Source of the DNA: Amaurobius ferox
Lineage: Eukaryota; Arthropoda; Arachnida; Araneae; Amaurobiidae
Direction of reading: 5' to 3'
Assembly (NCBI GenBank): GCA_951213105.1
Contig: OX578150.1
Span: 20,004,022 to 20,068,021 of the forward strand
DNA: 64,000 bases
A model generated the notes under the pieces. That model had not been told where the DNA came from. It did not search any database and saw nothing but the letters and a program-made list of their open reading frames with translations. Numbering within the stretch: the first letter of the stretch is position 1; each line of letters begins with the position of its first letter. Both the position numbers and the translations under genes were made by a program. Positions 33,943 to 45,301 of the stretch are shown here, piece by piece.

Positions 33943-34225
33943 GTAATTTTTTAGTTATATACCTAACTATTTGTTCTCATATGAAACGTTTAAAAGATAA
34001 TTAAAATATGTTAAGAGGAGAAAGCAGTATGAGTTGCATATTACATTTTGCACTTAGGCATTAAATAAAAATTATTTTGTCTCAAATTTAGAAATTTTTT
34101 TAAATATTAGTTTAAAATTGTATGACTGAACTATAAATCATCTACATAATATTTTTTTATTGTTACATTTTTCATTATGAAAATAAACGTGAGACTTTTT
34201 ATTATCTTAATTATCTTTATTCTAG

Positions 34226-34330
34226 GATGATCCACAGAATTTGGAAAGTCAAAGTTTGAGAGATCGTGCATGGACTACAGATGAAATACGAAAACACAGT
34301 TCCAACTGGACTTTAGCTGGAGATGTTGGG
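34226..34330 (+). CDS. WASHC2: WASHC2/FAM21 homologue, first recognised coding exon
   Basis: WASHC2 is the long scaffold subunit of the WASH complex, which drives actin branching on endosomes and binds retromer. The exon lies between TTTATTCTAG and GTAAGAATTT and encodes 35 residues in phase 0. Its core RAWTTDEIRKHSSNWTLAGD corresponds to the human WASHC2 N-terminal segment with W-(S/T)-x-E-E-I-R and WSLAAD. The upstream residues DDPQNLESQ are not recognisable, as expected for the variable start. It continues at 43378. The intron between is 9 kb and filled with transposons. The match is to family knowledge and was not confirmed by search. Confidence 0.85.
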
Positions 34331-35242
34331 GTAAGAATTTTTTTATAATCTATTTAAAAACAAACTCCTATTCTTTTGTTCTTGACAATAATAGCCAGAA
34401 TTACTGAATATTTTGTAGTAATGGTAAAATTGCACTTCACTTTTGTTATATAAATATATATATATGTATATACAGGATACTTGTGCTTTAAATTTGATGT
34501 ATAGGTAGATATATAAAGAAAAAGTGTAATTTTAGTTTTTCAATATTTGCGTCTTTAGGGTTTGCCACACACCAAAATGTTCAATTTGCCGATTAAATGA
34601 TAAATGTCTTCTTTTAAGTAAGATGGAACACTGAAATGTCTTACACAAGTCAATTATTCAATAAAATGCCCAGAAAATATCGAATTAACTCAAAAATATA
34701 TAGTAGGGGGGGGGGTCTGTTTCACACAAAAACATTTAAAAGATAGAATTTCATAATTCGCAATGAGTTAGGGACTTTAAATTTGGTGTAATTTTAAATA
34801 GTTGGAAAAGAAGAAAGTGTACAATTTCAGTTTTCTATAATTTAATACTTTGGTTATTGCACACTAAAATATTAGATTTGTTGATTAAGTAAAGAACACC
34901 TCTTTTGCTTTAAAAATATCTGTTTATAATTGAATAAATGTGTGTCATGAAATAAGAGACAATTTAGTGAACATTGAATTAAGCATAATATTTAGTGCTG
35001 TTAAAGTATTTTCCTCCAGCCTTGTAAAAACAATTATTTATTATCTTTTTATAAATTTTACAGAACTTAATACTGAAAGAATAGGCTTCTAAAAATTTTA
35101 CCTGCTGTTTTATCAGAATAAGTAAAATGTCACTGGTGCCCTTCTAGTTCTTGTCTATCCCTTTTCTTCAAAATAAAGCATTTTCTCCTTTCCGCCTCAA
35201 AATTAGAATCCGGAATAATCAAAAACTTCTTGTAAAGTTACC
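34331..35242. other. Intron sequence before family X copy 1
   Basis: AT-rich, no coding signature. There is a G9 run at about 34707 and short AT microsatellites at 34450. It ends at the duplication AGTTACC. Confidence 0.6.
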
Positions 35243-36703
35243 CAGGGTTTCCCCCAGGATTAAAAAAGGGCAGGGTGCTGTTACCAGAAAAAGGGCACTT
35301 AGAAAAAAAGGGCACATATTTTTTATGTTTGAATAAGATTTATGCTTGTGATTTTTATGACGAAAATCAGAGCATTGCAAAAAAATGTAAACACTTTGTC
35401 GCGTATACTTCCAAGTCTAATAGACAAAAATGTAAATATATTTTCTTGTTTTATAGGAAATTGGGTCAAGATTGTGAATATATAAAATTAATTTCAATTT
35501 TTTAATATTTTGAACTTGTTTTTTGAAAACCATGAAGTATCTGTCCGAGCAAGTTTTTTTTTTTTTTTATTTTGCTTATTTTCACTCGAAATATCATCGA
35601 AACCATAAAAGACTGATATAAATAGTAAGGGATAAAAATCGAGATCGAGTAATCGTTTTGTCGAGTTGAAGAAGAGTGAAGATTTCTCCTTTTTTAAGTT
35701 TGTAATGCTATCTCAAAAACTAAACCTGTAAACAATTATACAAGAATATAGCTCTTTGAAATCCCTACAAGTGTATATTATTGGATTTTGGATGAGCTCT
35801 TTGTTTGCGAAGTATAGTGGTTATAATTTTGATATTTTAGTATTTTAACCTGAGTTTTCCAATGTGTGGGAAAGCTGTAATTTACTTAAAATGTTATTAT
35901 TGTTTCAGCTAAATCTGTTACTTACTCCTTGGTGAAATATTTTGCATAAGTAAGAGATAATCTTATTTTGTTTAAAAAATTAGGGCATTAAATGAACTTG
36001 TAATTTAAAACTTGGAATTTAAAAAGTAGAATATTACATTTTGATTTTTAGTATTTTCTCATTAGTCAATGAGGTTTGATGATTTTAAGGGATAAGATAT
36101 ATTTAAACTTTGAAAATATTTATGGTTTGTTGTTATATATTGATTACAAAATAAAAAAAAAAAATAAATTAAAAAAAAAAAACCTGATTTAAATAACCAA
36201 ATAAAATTCTAGAAAGCTCCATAAAATCACCGTATAAAGAAAGTATTGAACAATGGATTTGCAAATGTTTAGCTGCTAAATTAATCATTATTCCATGGAA
36301 CAGGTTATTAATAGTGCAAGCAACGTACGTTCGTGTGTCTGTGCAGCATCCGTATCTTTAGCCGTAAACTCCCGTAGCGGGCGAGTACGCGAACGACAAC
36401 TACTGCATACCTCCCTAAAGTGGGTGTATCGTTATTAAATGAGCTTGATTACTATTATTATTGCATGCGTCAGCAGAGCGGGTCAAAGACGAGTCCGCTA
36501 ATATGAGGGGGGTTATTTTGTGTTTCAAATCTGCTATGCGGATGTCGTGCAACGGGCTAATCTGTTAATCCATAAGCCAGCATAGTGCGCGTGTTCATAC
36601 CACAATGTCACACGATTTGCACACGTCTGCACAAGGTATATATCGTTATTGCATGCATTGTATGCGGATTACAAACACTCGTTAAAAGAAGGCGCTTAAT
36701 TTT

Positions 36704-37265
36704 GTAAATCCGCTACGCGAATTAAATAGGTCGAATCGTTATTGCATTTAGCGGAGTTATCGTTATGTTATATATAACGCATACTACATCCGTCTGTGTA
36801 GTAGTCGGGTCAGGGCCGCTCATGCAAATTTCTGGGTTACCCTTCATATTTCGTTTTCCTCTTTTGTGCATTCTTCGTGTCTTCTCCTCCCTCAAAAAAT
36901 TATTGGGGCCCGACCACTTGAGTGGTGTCCGACCCTCCTTATGGGTGGCCATGATCAGATACACAGCCAATAGCTATTGCATGACCTGCATTGGGAGTAA
37001 ATCCGCTACGCGAATTATATATGTCCGCATATCATTATTGCATGGAGCAAAGTTTTCATTATATTGTATATAACGTGTAGTAGTCAGATCCCATACAAAT
37101 TCCTGGGTTCCTTTTCATATTTAATTTTTCTCTTTTATGCATTTTTCATGTTTTCTCCTCCCTCAAAAATTGTTGGGGAGTCCGGGTCCCACCACTTGAG
37201 TGGTGTCCGATCCTCTCTAAGGGCGGCTGTGTACAAATACACAGTCGATAGCTATTACACAAACA
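36704..37265. repeat. 293-bp tandem duplication inside family X copy 1
   Basis: The units start with GTAAATCCGCTACGCGAATT at 36704 and 36997. Both contain TTCTCCTCCCTCAAAAA and the small palindromic GACCACTTGAGTGGTGTC-like word (CCACCACTTGAGTGGTGTCC in unit 2). They are diverged, roughly 75-80% by eye, so the duplication is old. More degenerate CCGC/GCGG fragments upstream hint at further units. Confidence 0.75.
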
Positions 37266-38011
37266 ACAAATACGAGTACTTTTAGCCGTGACTTTCGCGC
37301 ATAGCGGAGATACGCAGTCTGCAGCAAGAAAGCATATTAAGAGAATTTTCAAAAAGCCACTAGGCTGGTAGCTAAAGGCAATTAGTAAACAATATAAAGA
37401 AAATAAGCTCTCCCATATTTCATTCAAGCCCGCTAAAATCACCGCGCTAATCTAACTTTTCTCTCCCACTCTTTCCGCCGATTCAGTCAAAACCCGAGGA
37501 TGATAGAATCAACATAAACATCTTCTCGCAAATGGCGCAAAGAACCCTAGTCCGGAAATCTATATTTTTAAATATTTGTTTTAGAGCAAATATGCGTACG
37601 GGGTTTACATTTACAGAATTTTATAACTCAAATGCATATCAAACATGATATAATTTAACAAAAATTTAAGTTGAAAAAGAAAACTGTTTTGAAAGTTTTC
37701 ATCAGATGGAAGAAGGAGCTTACGTGCTTATATCCCCCTTTCCGTTTTGTTTCTTTTAGTGGAGGAAAGAAGTGATATGTGGCTGTCAATCTTTTTATTG
37801 GCACTAGATCACCCTTTTTCTTTCTTTGAAAGAGAAGGGAGCAAGGAGGGGGGGGGGGGGTGAGAGAGAGACACGATCAAAATTTACGGTAATGAATGCA
37901 GAGAAATGGCTCTGAGACTTATCTGAACTGGTTAAATTTCGTTTGAGGACAGACATTGCTCTCTTAACAAAAAGGCTAAGCAGGAGATCTGATCCTGATC
38001 TGCTAACAAAA

Positions 38012-38130
38012 GGGCAGGGAGGGCGTTTTTCTCGTACAAAGGGCAAGGAGGGCGCTTTTCTCGTACAAAGGGCAAGAAGGGCGCTGTTCTGGTAAAAAAA
38101 AAAGGGCAGGCAGGGCGCTGCGCCCTTTCA
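38012..38130 (-). repeat. ~29-bp minisatellite at family X end A
   Basis: GGGCAAGGAGGGCGCTTTTC-type units start at 38012, 38041, 38070 and 38104. The equivalent part of copy 2 (about 16627-16682) has only two units, which accounts for most of the length difference between the two end-A segments. Confidence 0.8.
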
Positions 38131-38429
38131 AAAGTGCCTGGGGGAAACTCTGAGTTACCTCTTTTCAAAAAAGCATTCGGGAAAGAGTATTACATTTCAT
38201 TTTCAAATGAATTAAAATAAAAAATAAGTGGAAACTTTTTCAGAAATGCATAACGGAAAATTTCCATAGAAAATTTTCCACCCCACATCCCTAAGTGTAA
38301 AATTAGCCACTTCAGTTAGTAAATAATGTTTTCTATATACATTGCATTTAATACTGTCAGGTGCACTAATTTCTCAAATGGCTATAAATGATATAATTTC
38401 ATCATGTAATAGAAGTGTCCCATTTCAAC

Positions 38430-39010
38430 CATTCATTTTTATCCATCTTGAGATTATCAAACATTCGAGAAAATGATCTGGACCAACAAAAAAAAAGAAA
38501 CCAATTCAAAATATACCAACTTGTTGGAATTGTGCATTCTACATGCTCAAACGCTTGAGCAAAAAAGGCTGTTTCATTATATTTAACACAATTTGAAGGT
38601 ATTACAAATTGATATATAAATCAGTGGTTACTATTAGAAAAGCAGAACTAGTCTTTGTCAAAAGATTCACTGTGGGAAGATTCACTTAACGGAAATATCG
38701 TATTTAAGTACAAATAGAACAATCGAAAAATTTTAGTCATATACAAATGACGAGAGTAAAATTAGCAGATTTTTAAAAACCACTGTTATAAAGGAGAGAA
38801 TGTTCTCTAAGATAGTGACAAAACAACAGTGCAGGATTTCCAAAGCTTTTTTAATTAGTAAAAATGTATTTATCTACTCCAGTAAGTATGTACAGTGAAC
38901 ATTTATTTTCAGAGGCAGGAGTTATTTTTGAGAAAAAGCGAAATAGACTTCTACCTGAAAATTCTGAAATAATATTACTATTACATCATATGAAATTCTT
39001 TTGTAAATAG
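38430..39010 (+). pseudogene. hAT-5 remnant, C-terminal dimerisation region (ZBED-like)
   Basis: At 38862-39010 translation gives YLSTPVSMYSEHLFSEAG and FEKKRNRLLPENSEIILLL, the hallmark C-terminal block of ZBED-type hAT transposases. The 400 bp upstream give only scattered frames with many stops. The core and zinc finger are not recognisable, so this is an old remnant. Confidence 0.65.
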
Positions 39011-39720
39011 ATAATGTATATATGCTTCTTTTTCTGTGTAATTTTATTTACAAAATAAACCTTTAAGTTTCCTTAAATTATTATAAATGAATTATATTCT
39101 TATTAGCTAATAGAAATATCTTGGTTATGCTGCTTCAAATATTGAAATAATTTAATTGTATTTTCAGCGTATTAAGTCAAACTATTTGGCTGAATACTGT
39201 TAATATTAGGCTTTTAAGCCGATTAAGTCAAATACCGAATATCCATCGCATTCCTAGTTTTAAATGCCTTTAAATTATTTGTGGCACTAGTTTTATAAGC
39301 ATTCCATGAAAATTTTTTGTATAGTGTTTAAATCAAATTATGTTTATAGAATAACACATGTATATAACTATATATATATTTTGTTATATTCTGGAAAGTT
39401 TAATGTGAGTTTAAAATGCATAAATGTAATTCTTTTTTGCAGTACTTAAATCTTTTACTGTAGTCCTTAAGTAGTGCTTAATTTTTAAACGAAAAATGAG
39501 TAAGAACCCTATTACTTTCCTTATATACATAGTATAATATGTAAGGAAAGTATTGTGACAGAGTCGAAAATTTGAATTAGAGTTTTCGCTGGGAGAGTAC
39601 ATTTCAATCATCCCTGAACATGAATCGAACATTTTTGAGGTGATGTAAGTGTGTGTGTGTGTGTATCCATGAGTCCTTATCTGGCCCTCAGGCCAGAGTT
39701 GCCCAATTTTTGTCCTAGTA
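39011..39720. other. AT-rich intron stretch
   Basis: It contains a short hairpin CTTTCCTTATATACATA...TATGTAAGGAAAG at about 39517-39551 and a (GT)7 microsatellite at about 39650. There is no gene. Confidence 0.55.
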
Positions 39721-41995
39721 CAGTAGAACCCTCTTAACCTGCCTCTGTTTAACTGGCTCTCCACTTACCCTGGCTTCAATTTGATCTGTAAAAGTTAAAG
39801 ATTATTCTCTTTTCAAAAATCTCTCCTTCCAATATTGGGAGCTGTTTTATCACGTGATCTGCAGGTGTTCGTTGTTTCTCATGAAGCTGTTTTTAGGAAA
39901 CTTCACCCTTTTAGAGAGGAGAGGGGTACAGTGCTTCCCTTGTGATTATATATTTTAAAATGGGAACATGTGTTCCATAGTGTAGGTGGTTTAAGAGTGA
40001 TATTTTTTCTTTAGTTTTTATTTCATCGCATCACTTAAAGCACGAAAAAATATTCATGTGTTGTTTTAGTTACATTAGTTGTACAGGTAACATTGTTGAA
40101 GAGAGAAAATGTCTAGTGTAGAAGGTACGAGAAAGTTCTTTGTAGTATTGATGGGAAAAAGAATGGATAAAGGTGAAAATTTAAAGACAATTGCTAAAAA
40201 TTTTGGTGTCTGAGAAAGTACTGTCAGCGACTGGAAGAGGAAATGGAATGAGATAGAGGCATTTTGTAGCCGATTAACATCAAAAGAATGGACTAGAGTC
40301 ATGTTTAACATTGAAGAAGCCTAATTTAGAAAATTTGGACGAGGCATTACTGCTTTGGTTTAACCAAGAACGAGAGAAAGGAATGCCCATCACACACACA
40401 CACACAGCAGTCCTATTTTAAAAGAAAAGGCATTGATTCTACATAAAAAATTGGCGGAGATCAAAAATTTGTCGCTAGTGAAGGTTGGCTAAACAGATAG
40501 AGAAAGTCATCCATCAGCTCACCATTTCTTGTGAAAAATTGTCTACTGACCCAGAGGGTGTAAATTGTTTTCAAACTTAACTAGAAGAAATTATCACTGA
40601 AGAAAGCTTAACAGCAGAACACTTTACAACTTCGACGAAACTGGTCTGTACTATAGAATGCTACCTTCCAAAACTTTAGCATCTAAAACAGAAACAGCTG
40701 CTCCCGAATATAAAAAAATTAAAGCTGGGGTAACTTTATCTTTGTGTATCAATTCTACTGGCACACATAAATTACCGATTATGCTTATAGGAAAGTCAAG
40801 ACTGTCAAGAGCATTTAATAAGATTAATACGGCTTCCCTTCCAGTTCATTATCGAACTCAAAAATCCTCTTGGATGAACACTTTCTTCTTTAAAGAATGG
40901 TTCAAATCACAGTTTGTTTATGCATTTGAAATCAAAAGGGTTGCCCTTAAAGGCAATTTTGCTTCTAGATAATGCTCCGTCACATCCGAATAAAGAACTT
41001 AAGGTGGGAAATATAAAAGCAGTTTTCTTCCCACCTAATGTTGCATCACTTGTTCAACTGATGGATCAAGGTGTAATTGAATCTCTTAAACGAAGATACC
41101 GTCGGAAGCTACTGGTAGGGTTACAAAATGAAGATATTAATGTCAACCTTATTGACTCAATAAAGGCTATCAATATTAAAGATATGGTGTACATGGTTAC
41201 CTTAGCATGGTCAGAAATGCTATCTTCAATTTTAAAGAAAGCGTAGCAGAAGCTAATGGCTCTTATACAATACGAAACAAATGAAAAGAAATCAACTGAA
41301 GTGATTGATGAAATGACATCAACCGAACTCTCCGCATTAGGCTTCGCCAAAACTTTTGAAACTGTTCAAGGCTGTAATGATATTACAGAAGTAGATGTCG
41401 AAGAGTGGTTTAAAATTGAAAACGACTTGGGCATCGAAATGTTATCTGATAAAGACGTCATCAAGACTATCATTGATGCGCCTCAAGACATCACGGAAGA
41501 TTTGGATGATTCAGATTCACCAATAGACTCGCGAGTTTCCCATACCGATGGAATGAATGATTTAGAAGTGGCTCTTCATTATGTTGAACAACAATCAATC
41601 TCCACGTCAATTGATGTAATGTTAATAAAGAAATGGCGGGACTTCGCAGCCAAAAATCGGTATTCAAGTTTAAAACAAAAATAAGTAACATATTTCTTTA
41701 AAGAATAGTAACACAATTGTATGTACACTAGTACGGTACGAATTTTTAATTTTCTTGATGTACTCTGTTAAGTATAATTTTTAATAGTAGTATAGTATGT
41801 ATAGTAATTATTTTTGCTTTAATTTGTTTAAATACGTTTATAATACACAATTTTCCTTGTAATGTAGAATATCTAACAGAGCTATAAGAGAAATGCCATG
41901 GATTTAACATTTTTTAATCACTCCCGTTTAACCAGATTTTCTCTTAACCGTCTTACCCTTGCTCCCAATTAAGCTGGTTAAGTGGGGTTCTACTG
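39721..41995 (+). mobile_element. Tigger-2, complete 2275-bp element with TA duplication
   Basis: The ends CAGTAGAACCCTCTTAACC (39721) and, read inward from 41995, CAGTAGAACCCCACTTAACC are classic Tigger termini, flanked by TA at 39719-39720 and 41996-41997. The interior encodes one decayed transposase. No other insertion interrupts it. It lies in the WASHC2 intron in the same orientation as the gene. Confidence 0.93.
40109..41684 (+). pseudogene. Tigger-2 transposase pseudogene
   Basis: The ATG at 40109 opens with a Psq-type helix-turn-helix (DKGENLKTIAKNFGV...STVSDWKRKWNEIE), broken by a TGA at 40212. The middle is damaged. The DDE core is clear: YNFDETGLYYRMLP (first Asp, about 40630), LLLDNAPSHPNKE (second Asp, about 40970) and VQLMDQGVIESLKRRY (third Asp, about 41060). 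The frame shifts near 40960, a TAG ends one frame at 41244-41246, and an acidic C-terminal region runs to the TAA at 41682. It is the standard Tigger organisation at normal length. Confidence 0.88.
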
Positions 41996-43377
41996 TATTG
42001 TTATTGTACTTACTCAAGTATAGAAGTAACAACTTCTACTTCATAGAAAGCAAGTATTAATCATAAATAAGACAGTAGTTCACCAAAATTATTAATTACA
42101 TTTATCAATATATTTAAACAATAGAAAGTCAATAAATTACTATTTTCTTGCACCTTCACTGAATTCAAGAAAATTGTCTGGGTCTCTGTTTTAAATACTA
42201 CTAATTATGTTGTGTTCTTGAACCCTCCAAGGTTATAGCATTTCACACTGCTTGAATGTTATTGCTGCTTGATCTACATTACATTAAAATATGACTGATA
42301 TACTGTATGACGACTGGGCAGTACGTGATGGATGATCACTCCTTTTCCGAATAGAACTTATGGCTAAAAGACAATGTTTTCAACATCATTTCAAAATATT
42401 ACTACTTGCTACCTATTAAAATTAAAAATTTCTCTTTTGCTTCTAGTGATTGATGTAGCTATATCCTACTGCACAAGGTATAACTTAAGTAGTAACTATA
42501 CATTAATCAATGAAAGAAATATTAGAAAAAAATAAGTTCATAACATTGATGTCAATTTTCTGTTATACTTGATTAAAATATAGCCATACACTGTATCCAA
42601 CATGTACCATGAAGCACAGTGTTAGAAAATAAGACATACTCTGCCCCTATGATATGTAGCTGTATGTATATATGTGTGGATGGTCCAAAGGTTCATTATC
42701 AATATTATTGATTGCATTGATATACTATCAGGAACAGTAAATTTTTAAAAACTAACCACTATTTATGCATTGTTACATTATATGTTATTTGCATTTTACA
42801 GTTTCTCTTACAACTTTATCCTATTGGTTTATACATCCTGTATCCCATTGGTTTACACATCCTGTAATTTTGTTTATACCCTTGTACAACTAATGTAGTT
42901 GTGCTTCACTTATTATTTTCATTTGTTATTTATTATATTATTAATTATATTTTCCATTTTTTAACTTGTTGAGCGTACTCTGCAAGGCTCTGGGGCAAAA
43001 GAAAAATCTGTAGTGGACTTTTTTAATTTTTATTTTAAAATTTTGCATATATTTTATTTTATCACCAAAAGCAAATGCTCAAAAATAAACAGATGGTAAT
43101 AATAGGCTGTATATGATACATTTTTGTTCTTTTTCTACCCTATAATGTAATAGTTCAAAATCTTGTAGAAAGCCATTCTTCTCCCTTGGTAGTAATTATA
43201 TCTAGCTCTTATCAAATAAATTTTCCTGTTCTAGAAGATGTTTACATGTTCTTGTATATTTTAAAGCTATAAGGCACAGTACATTTTGCTGAATAATGTT
43301 TTATTAATAGGGATATCTTTTAATAATAAACTAATTGCTTTAAATCACTATTGTTAAGATTTATTTTATATTTTCAG
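41996..43377. other. Intron sequence after Tigger-2
   Basis: AT-rich with no gene. A 24-bp near-perfect tandem, ATCC(T/C)ATTGGTTTA(T/C)ACATCCTGT, occurs at about 42818-42866. Confidence 0.6.
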
Positions 43378-43470
43378 TTATTTAATTTGCTCAATGAATT
43401 TTCACATCATATCATTTCCCGCACCCATGAAGTGGAGAATGCTGTGGATACCTTGGTACATCAAACTAAA
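43378..43470 (+). CDS. WASHC2: WASHC2/FAM21 homologue, second recognised coding exon
   Basis: This 31-codon, phase-0 exon lies between ATATTTTCAG and GTAAGAATTT. It encodes LFNLLNEFSHHIISRTHEVE and NAVDTLVHQTK. In vertebrate WASHC2 the segment after WSLAAD...G reads leucine-rich, then ISRTHE, then a helix ending in a basic ETK, so both order and spacing agree with the exon at 34226. This region belongs to the N-terminal head that joins the WASH complex core. The next expected exon, a helix ending in an FIENRVYDE-like motif, was not found before the window end, so the following intron would exceed 20 kb. Confidence 0.87.
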
Positions 43471-44020
43471 GTAAGAATTTTTTTCCCTAAAATTTGTGAT
43501 AATGTTAACCTCTAGTTCTGTAAAAAATATTCTGTATGGTATCGAAACTGTTAAAAAATATAGTTTAGAAAGGCTTCATGTAACTACAGCATAAAGTAAA
43601 AATCAAGGATGTCAACCTTAGTACACCTGTAATCTGTAATGGTATTAATACCTCTTGTACCTGTACATCTGTAGTCGAGGTTTGTGTTTAGACAACTGGC
43701 CTGTGCGGTTGCAGATGGACTATGTTTAGGTAACCGGCAAGTGTGATTACGGATAGTGGTACACTGAACAACCTGCCAGTGAGCTTCAATCAAATTAATC
43801 GGATGGTCACTGTCTTCCAGTGGAAGGTCACACTTTATATTCCGTTTACTAATGCTGACTGAAACTATTATTTAAATTGTAGTTTTTCAAAAAAAAAAAT
43901 AAAAACCTTGAAAGACAAACTACTGATAAGAGTTGAATTCTATGGATTGTTTTTCTAGTTAATGCACATATAACATTAAAATAGAGCTTCAAAAACAGAG
44001 TGATTTCCTCCTATATACAT
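43471..44020. other. Sequence after the second WASHC2 exon, presumed intron
   Basis: No gene. AT-rich, ending at the ATATACAT duplication of the next element. Confidence 0.6.
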
Positions 44021-45301
44021 TAGGGTGGGCCGAAAAAACTTTTTTTCATTTTTTCGGAAACAGCTAGTTGAGAAAAGTTGTTACACTTACAGATAAGAAA
44101 AACCGTAAAAAAAATTTTATAAAAAAAAAAATATCTTCCGATAGCACATTCACTTTAAAATATTGAAAAAAAAATAAGAAAATAATTTTTTTTCAGCAAT
44201 TTTTTGAAAAGCTCTGATATAATGCATTTCTAATGCAATAGTTCAAAACGTATCGTAAAAGGGTGTTAAAAGACAGGGAAACATTTATATATATATATGT
44301 TTAAAATATTTACTGTACATACAAAACATTCAAAAGTACTAATGATTCCAATTTTTGTTTGAAAAATTCTTTTGTTTGATCACGTACATACGATTTCCTT
44401 ATTTTGTAATACAGGTCATGGTATGCTTTTATCATAGCAACAACCCTTCTTTCAGAAAGAGGTGGAATTGTAGCTTTATCATACAAAAATATAATTTTCT
44501 TAGCAACTATCGGTGCTACATCGGAAAAAGCAACTTTTTTGTTATTAATTTGTAATGACAAATCATACCTTACTTGGGAGTAGCATTTCATAACCTCTTC
44601 GTAGGTAGGGAGTTTATTTGGAGATAAATCTGATGGATTGCCGATTATCGGACAATGAAAATCCTTCTTGGTAAATAAGTTCTTAAATGTTGTCATTCTA
44701 ACTATAACAATCACTCGTCAGTAGGGAAATAAACAAAATCACACAAAGAAAACGAAACTTACCACAAGCACGTTAGCAACACTGAATGACTAATCCAATG
44801 TGGGGTGGAGGGAATAGGTTGAAAGATAGACGCGTGTCACGTGTTATTCACTTTCCAATCACGGAAGGGTCAAATGAAAAAAAAAAGCGAAGGGGGGTGA
44901 GGGTGGGGGGCGTCTGGCGTGGCGACGAGGTGTCTCCTACAGACAGTCAGTCGATTTATTGCAATCCTTCAAAATACGGCTTTTACGCTAGTTTTTAAGG
45001 CAATGCGCGTTCGGTTAATATTGAATAATCAAGAGTTTTAATTTTTTTTTACGTACTTGTAGCTTTACCATACACAACCTAAACTAGCGCTTTTCAAATT
45101 TCAAACGTTGAGGGTTTTAAAAAATTGGTAAAGAAAACTTCATTTTCTTATTTTTTGCAGTATTTCAAAGTGAATGCGCGATCGGAAGATATTTTTTTTT
45201 CACAAAATTTTTTTTACGGTTTTTCTTATCTATAAGTGTAACAACATTTTTCAACTAGCCGTTTCCGAAAAAATAGAAAAAAAATTTTTCGGCCCACCCT
45301 A
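44021..45301 (-). mobile_element. DNA transposon with ~190-bp terminal inverted repeats
   Basis: The ends read TAGGGTGGGCCGAAAAA (44021) and its inverse at 45301, with inverted similarity continuing for about 190 bp each side (TCTTCCGAT, GATAAGAAAAACCGTAAAAA). An exact 8-bp duplication ATATACAT flanks it (44013-44020, 45302-45309). Eight-base duplications fit hAT or P-type elements. The terminal G/A-rich repeats are unusually long for hAT. Only a short N-terminal-like coding piece is inside, so it is non-autonomous. Confidence 0.88.
44310..44714 (-). pseudogene. N-terminal fragment of an unidentified transposase
   Basis: An open frame of 134 codons reads MTTFKNLFTKKDFHC from an internal Met, LPTYEEVMKCYSQVRYDL, KKIIFLYDKATIPPLSERR and MIKAYHDLYYKIRKSY. 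I recognise a similar block at the start of multi-copy transposon proteins in invertebrates, but I cannot name the family. No DDE motif is present. Its position between the inverted ends makes it the likely remains of the element's own transposase. Confidence 0.55.

Larger units (their letters stand above)
35243..38152 (-). mobile_element. Family X copy 1 in WASHC2 intron
   Basis: The ends are CAGGGTTTCCCCCAGG (35243) and, read inward from 38152, CAGAGTTTCCCCCAGG, flanked by AGTTACC (35236-35242, 38153-38159). The left 760 bp match end B of copy 2 (31390-32220). The right 280 bp match end A (16597-16830). The orientation is therefore opposite to copy 2. The interior has no transposase. It includes a 293-bp tandem pair and a GC-richer block at 36300-37450 with CCGCTACGCG words, so this copy was mobilised in trans. 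Confidence 0.8.

Noticed and set aside
31400..36003. Long inverted repeat as one structural element
   Set aside because: The arms are the same end (B) of two separate family X insertions in opposite orientations, each with its own flanking duplication.
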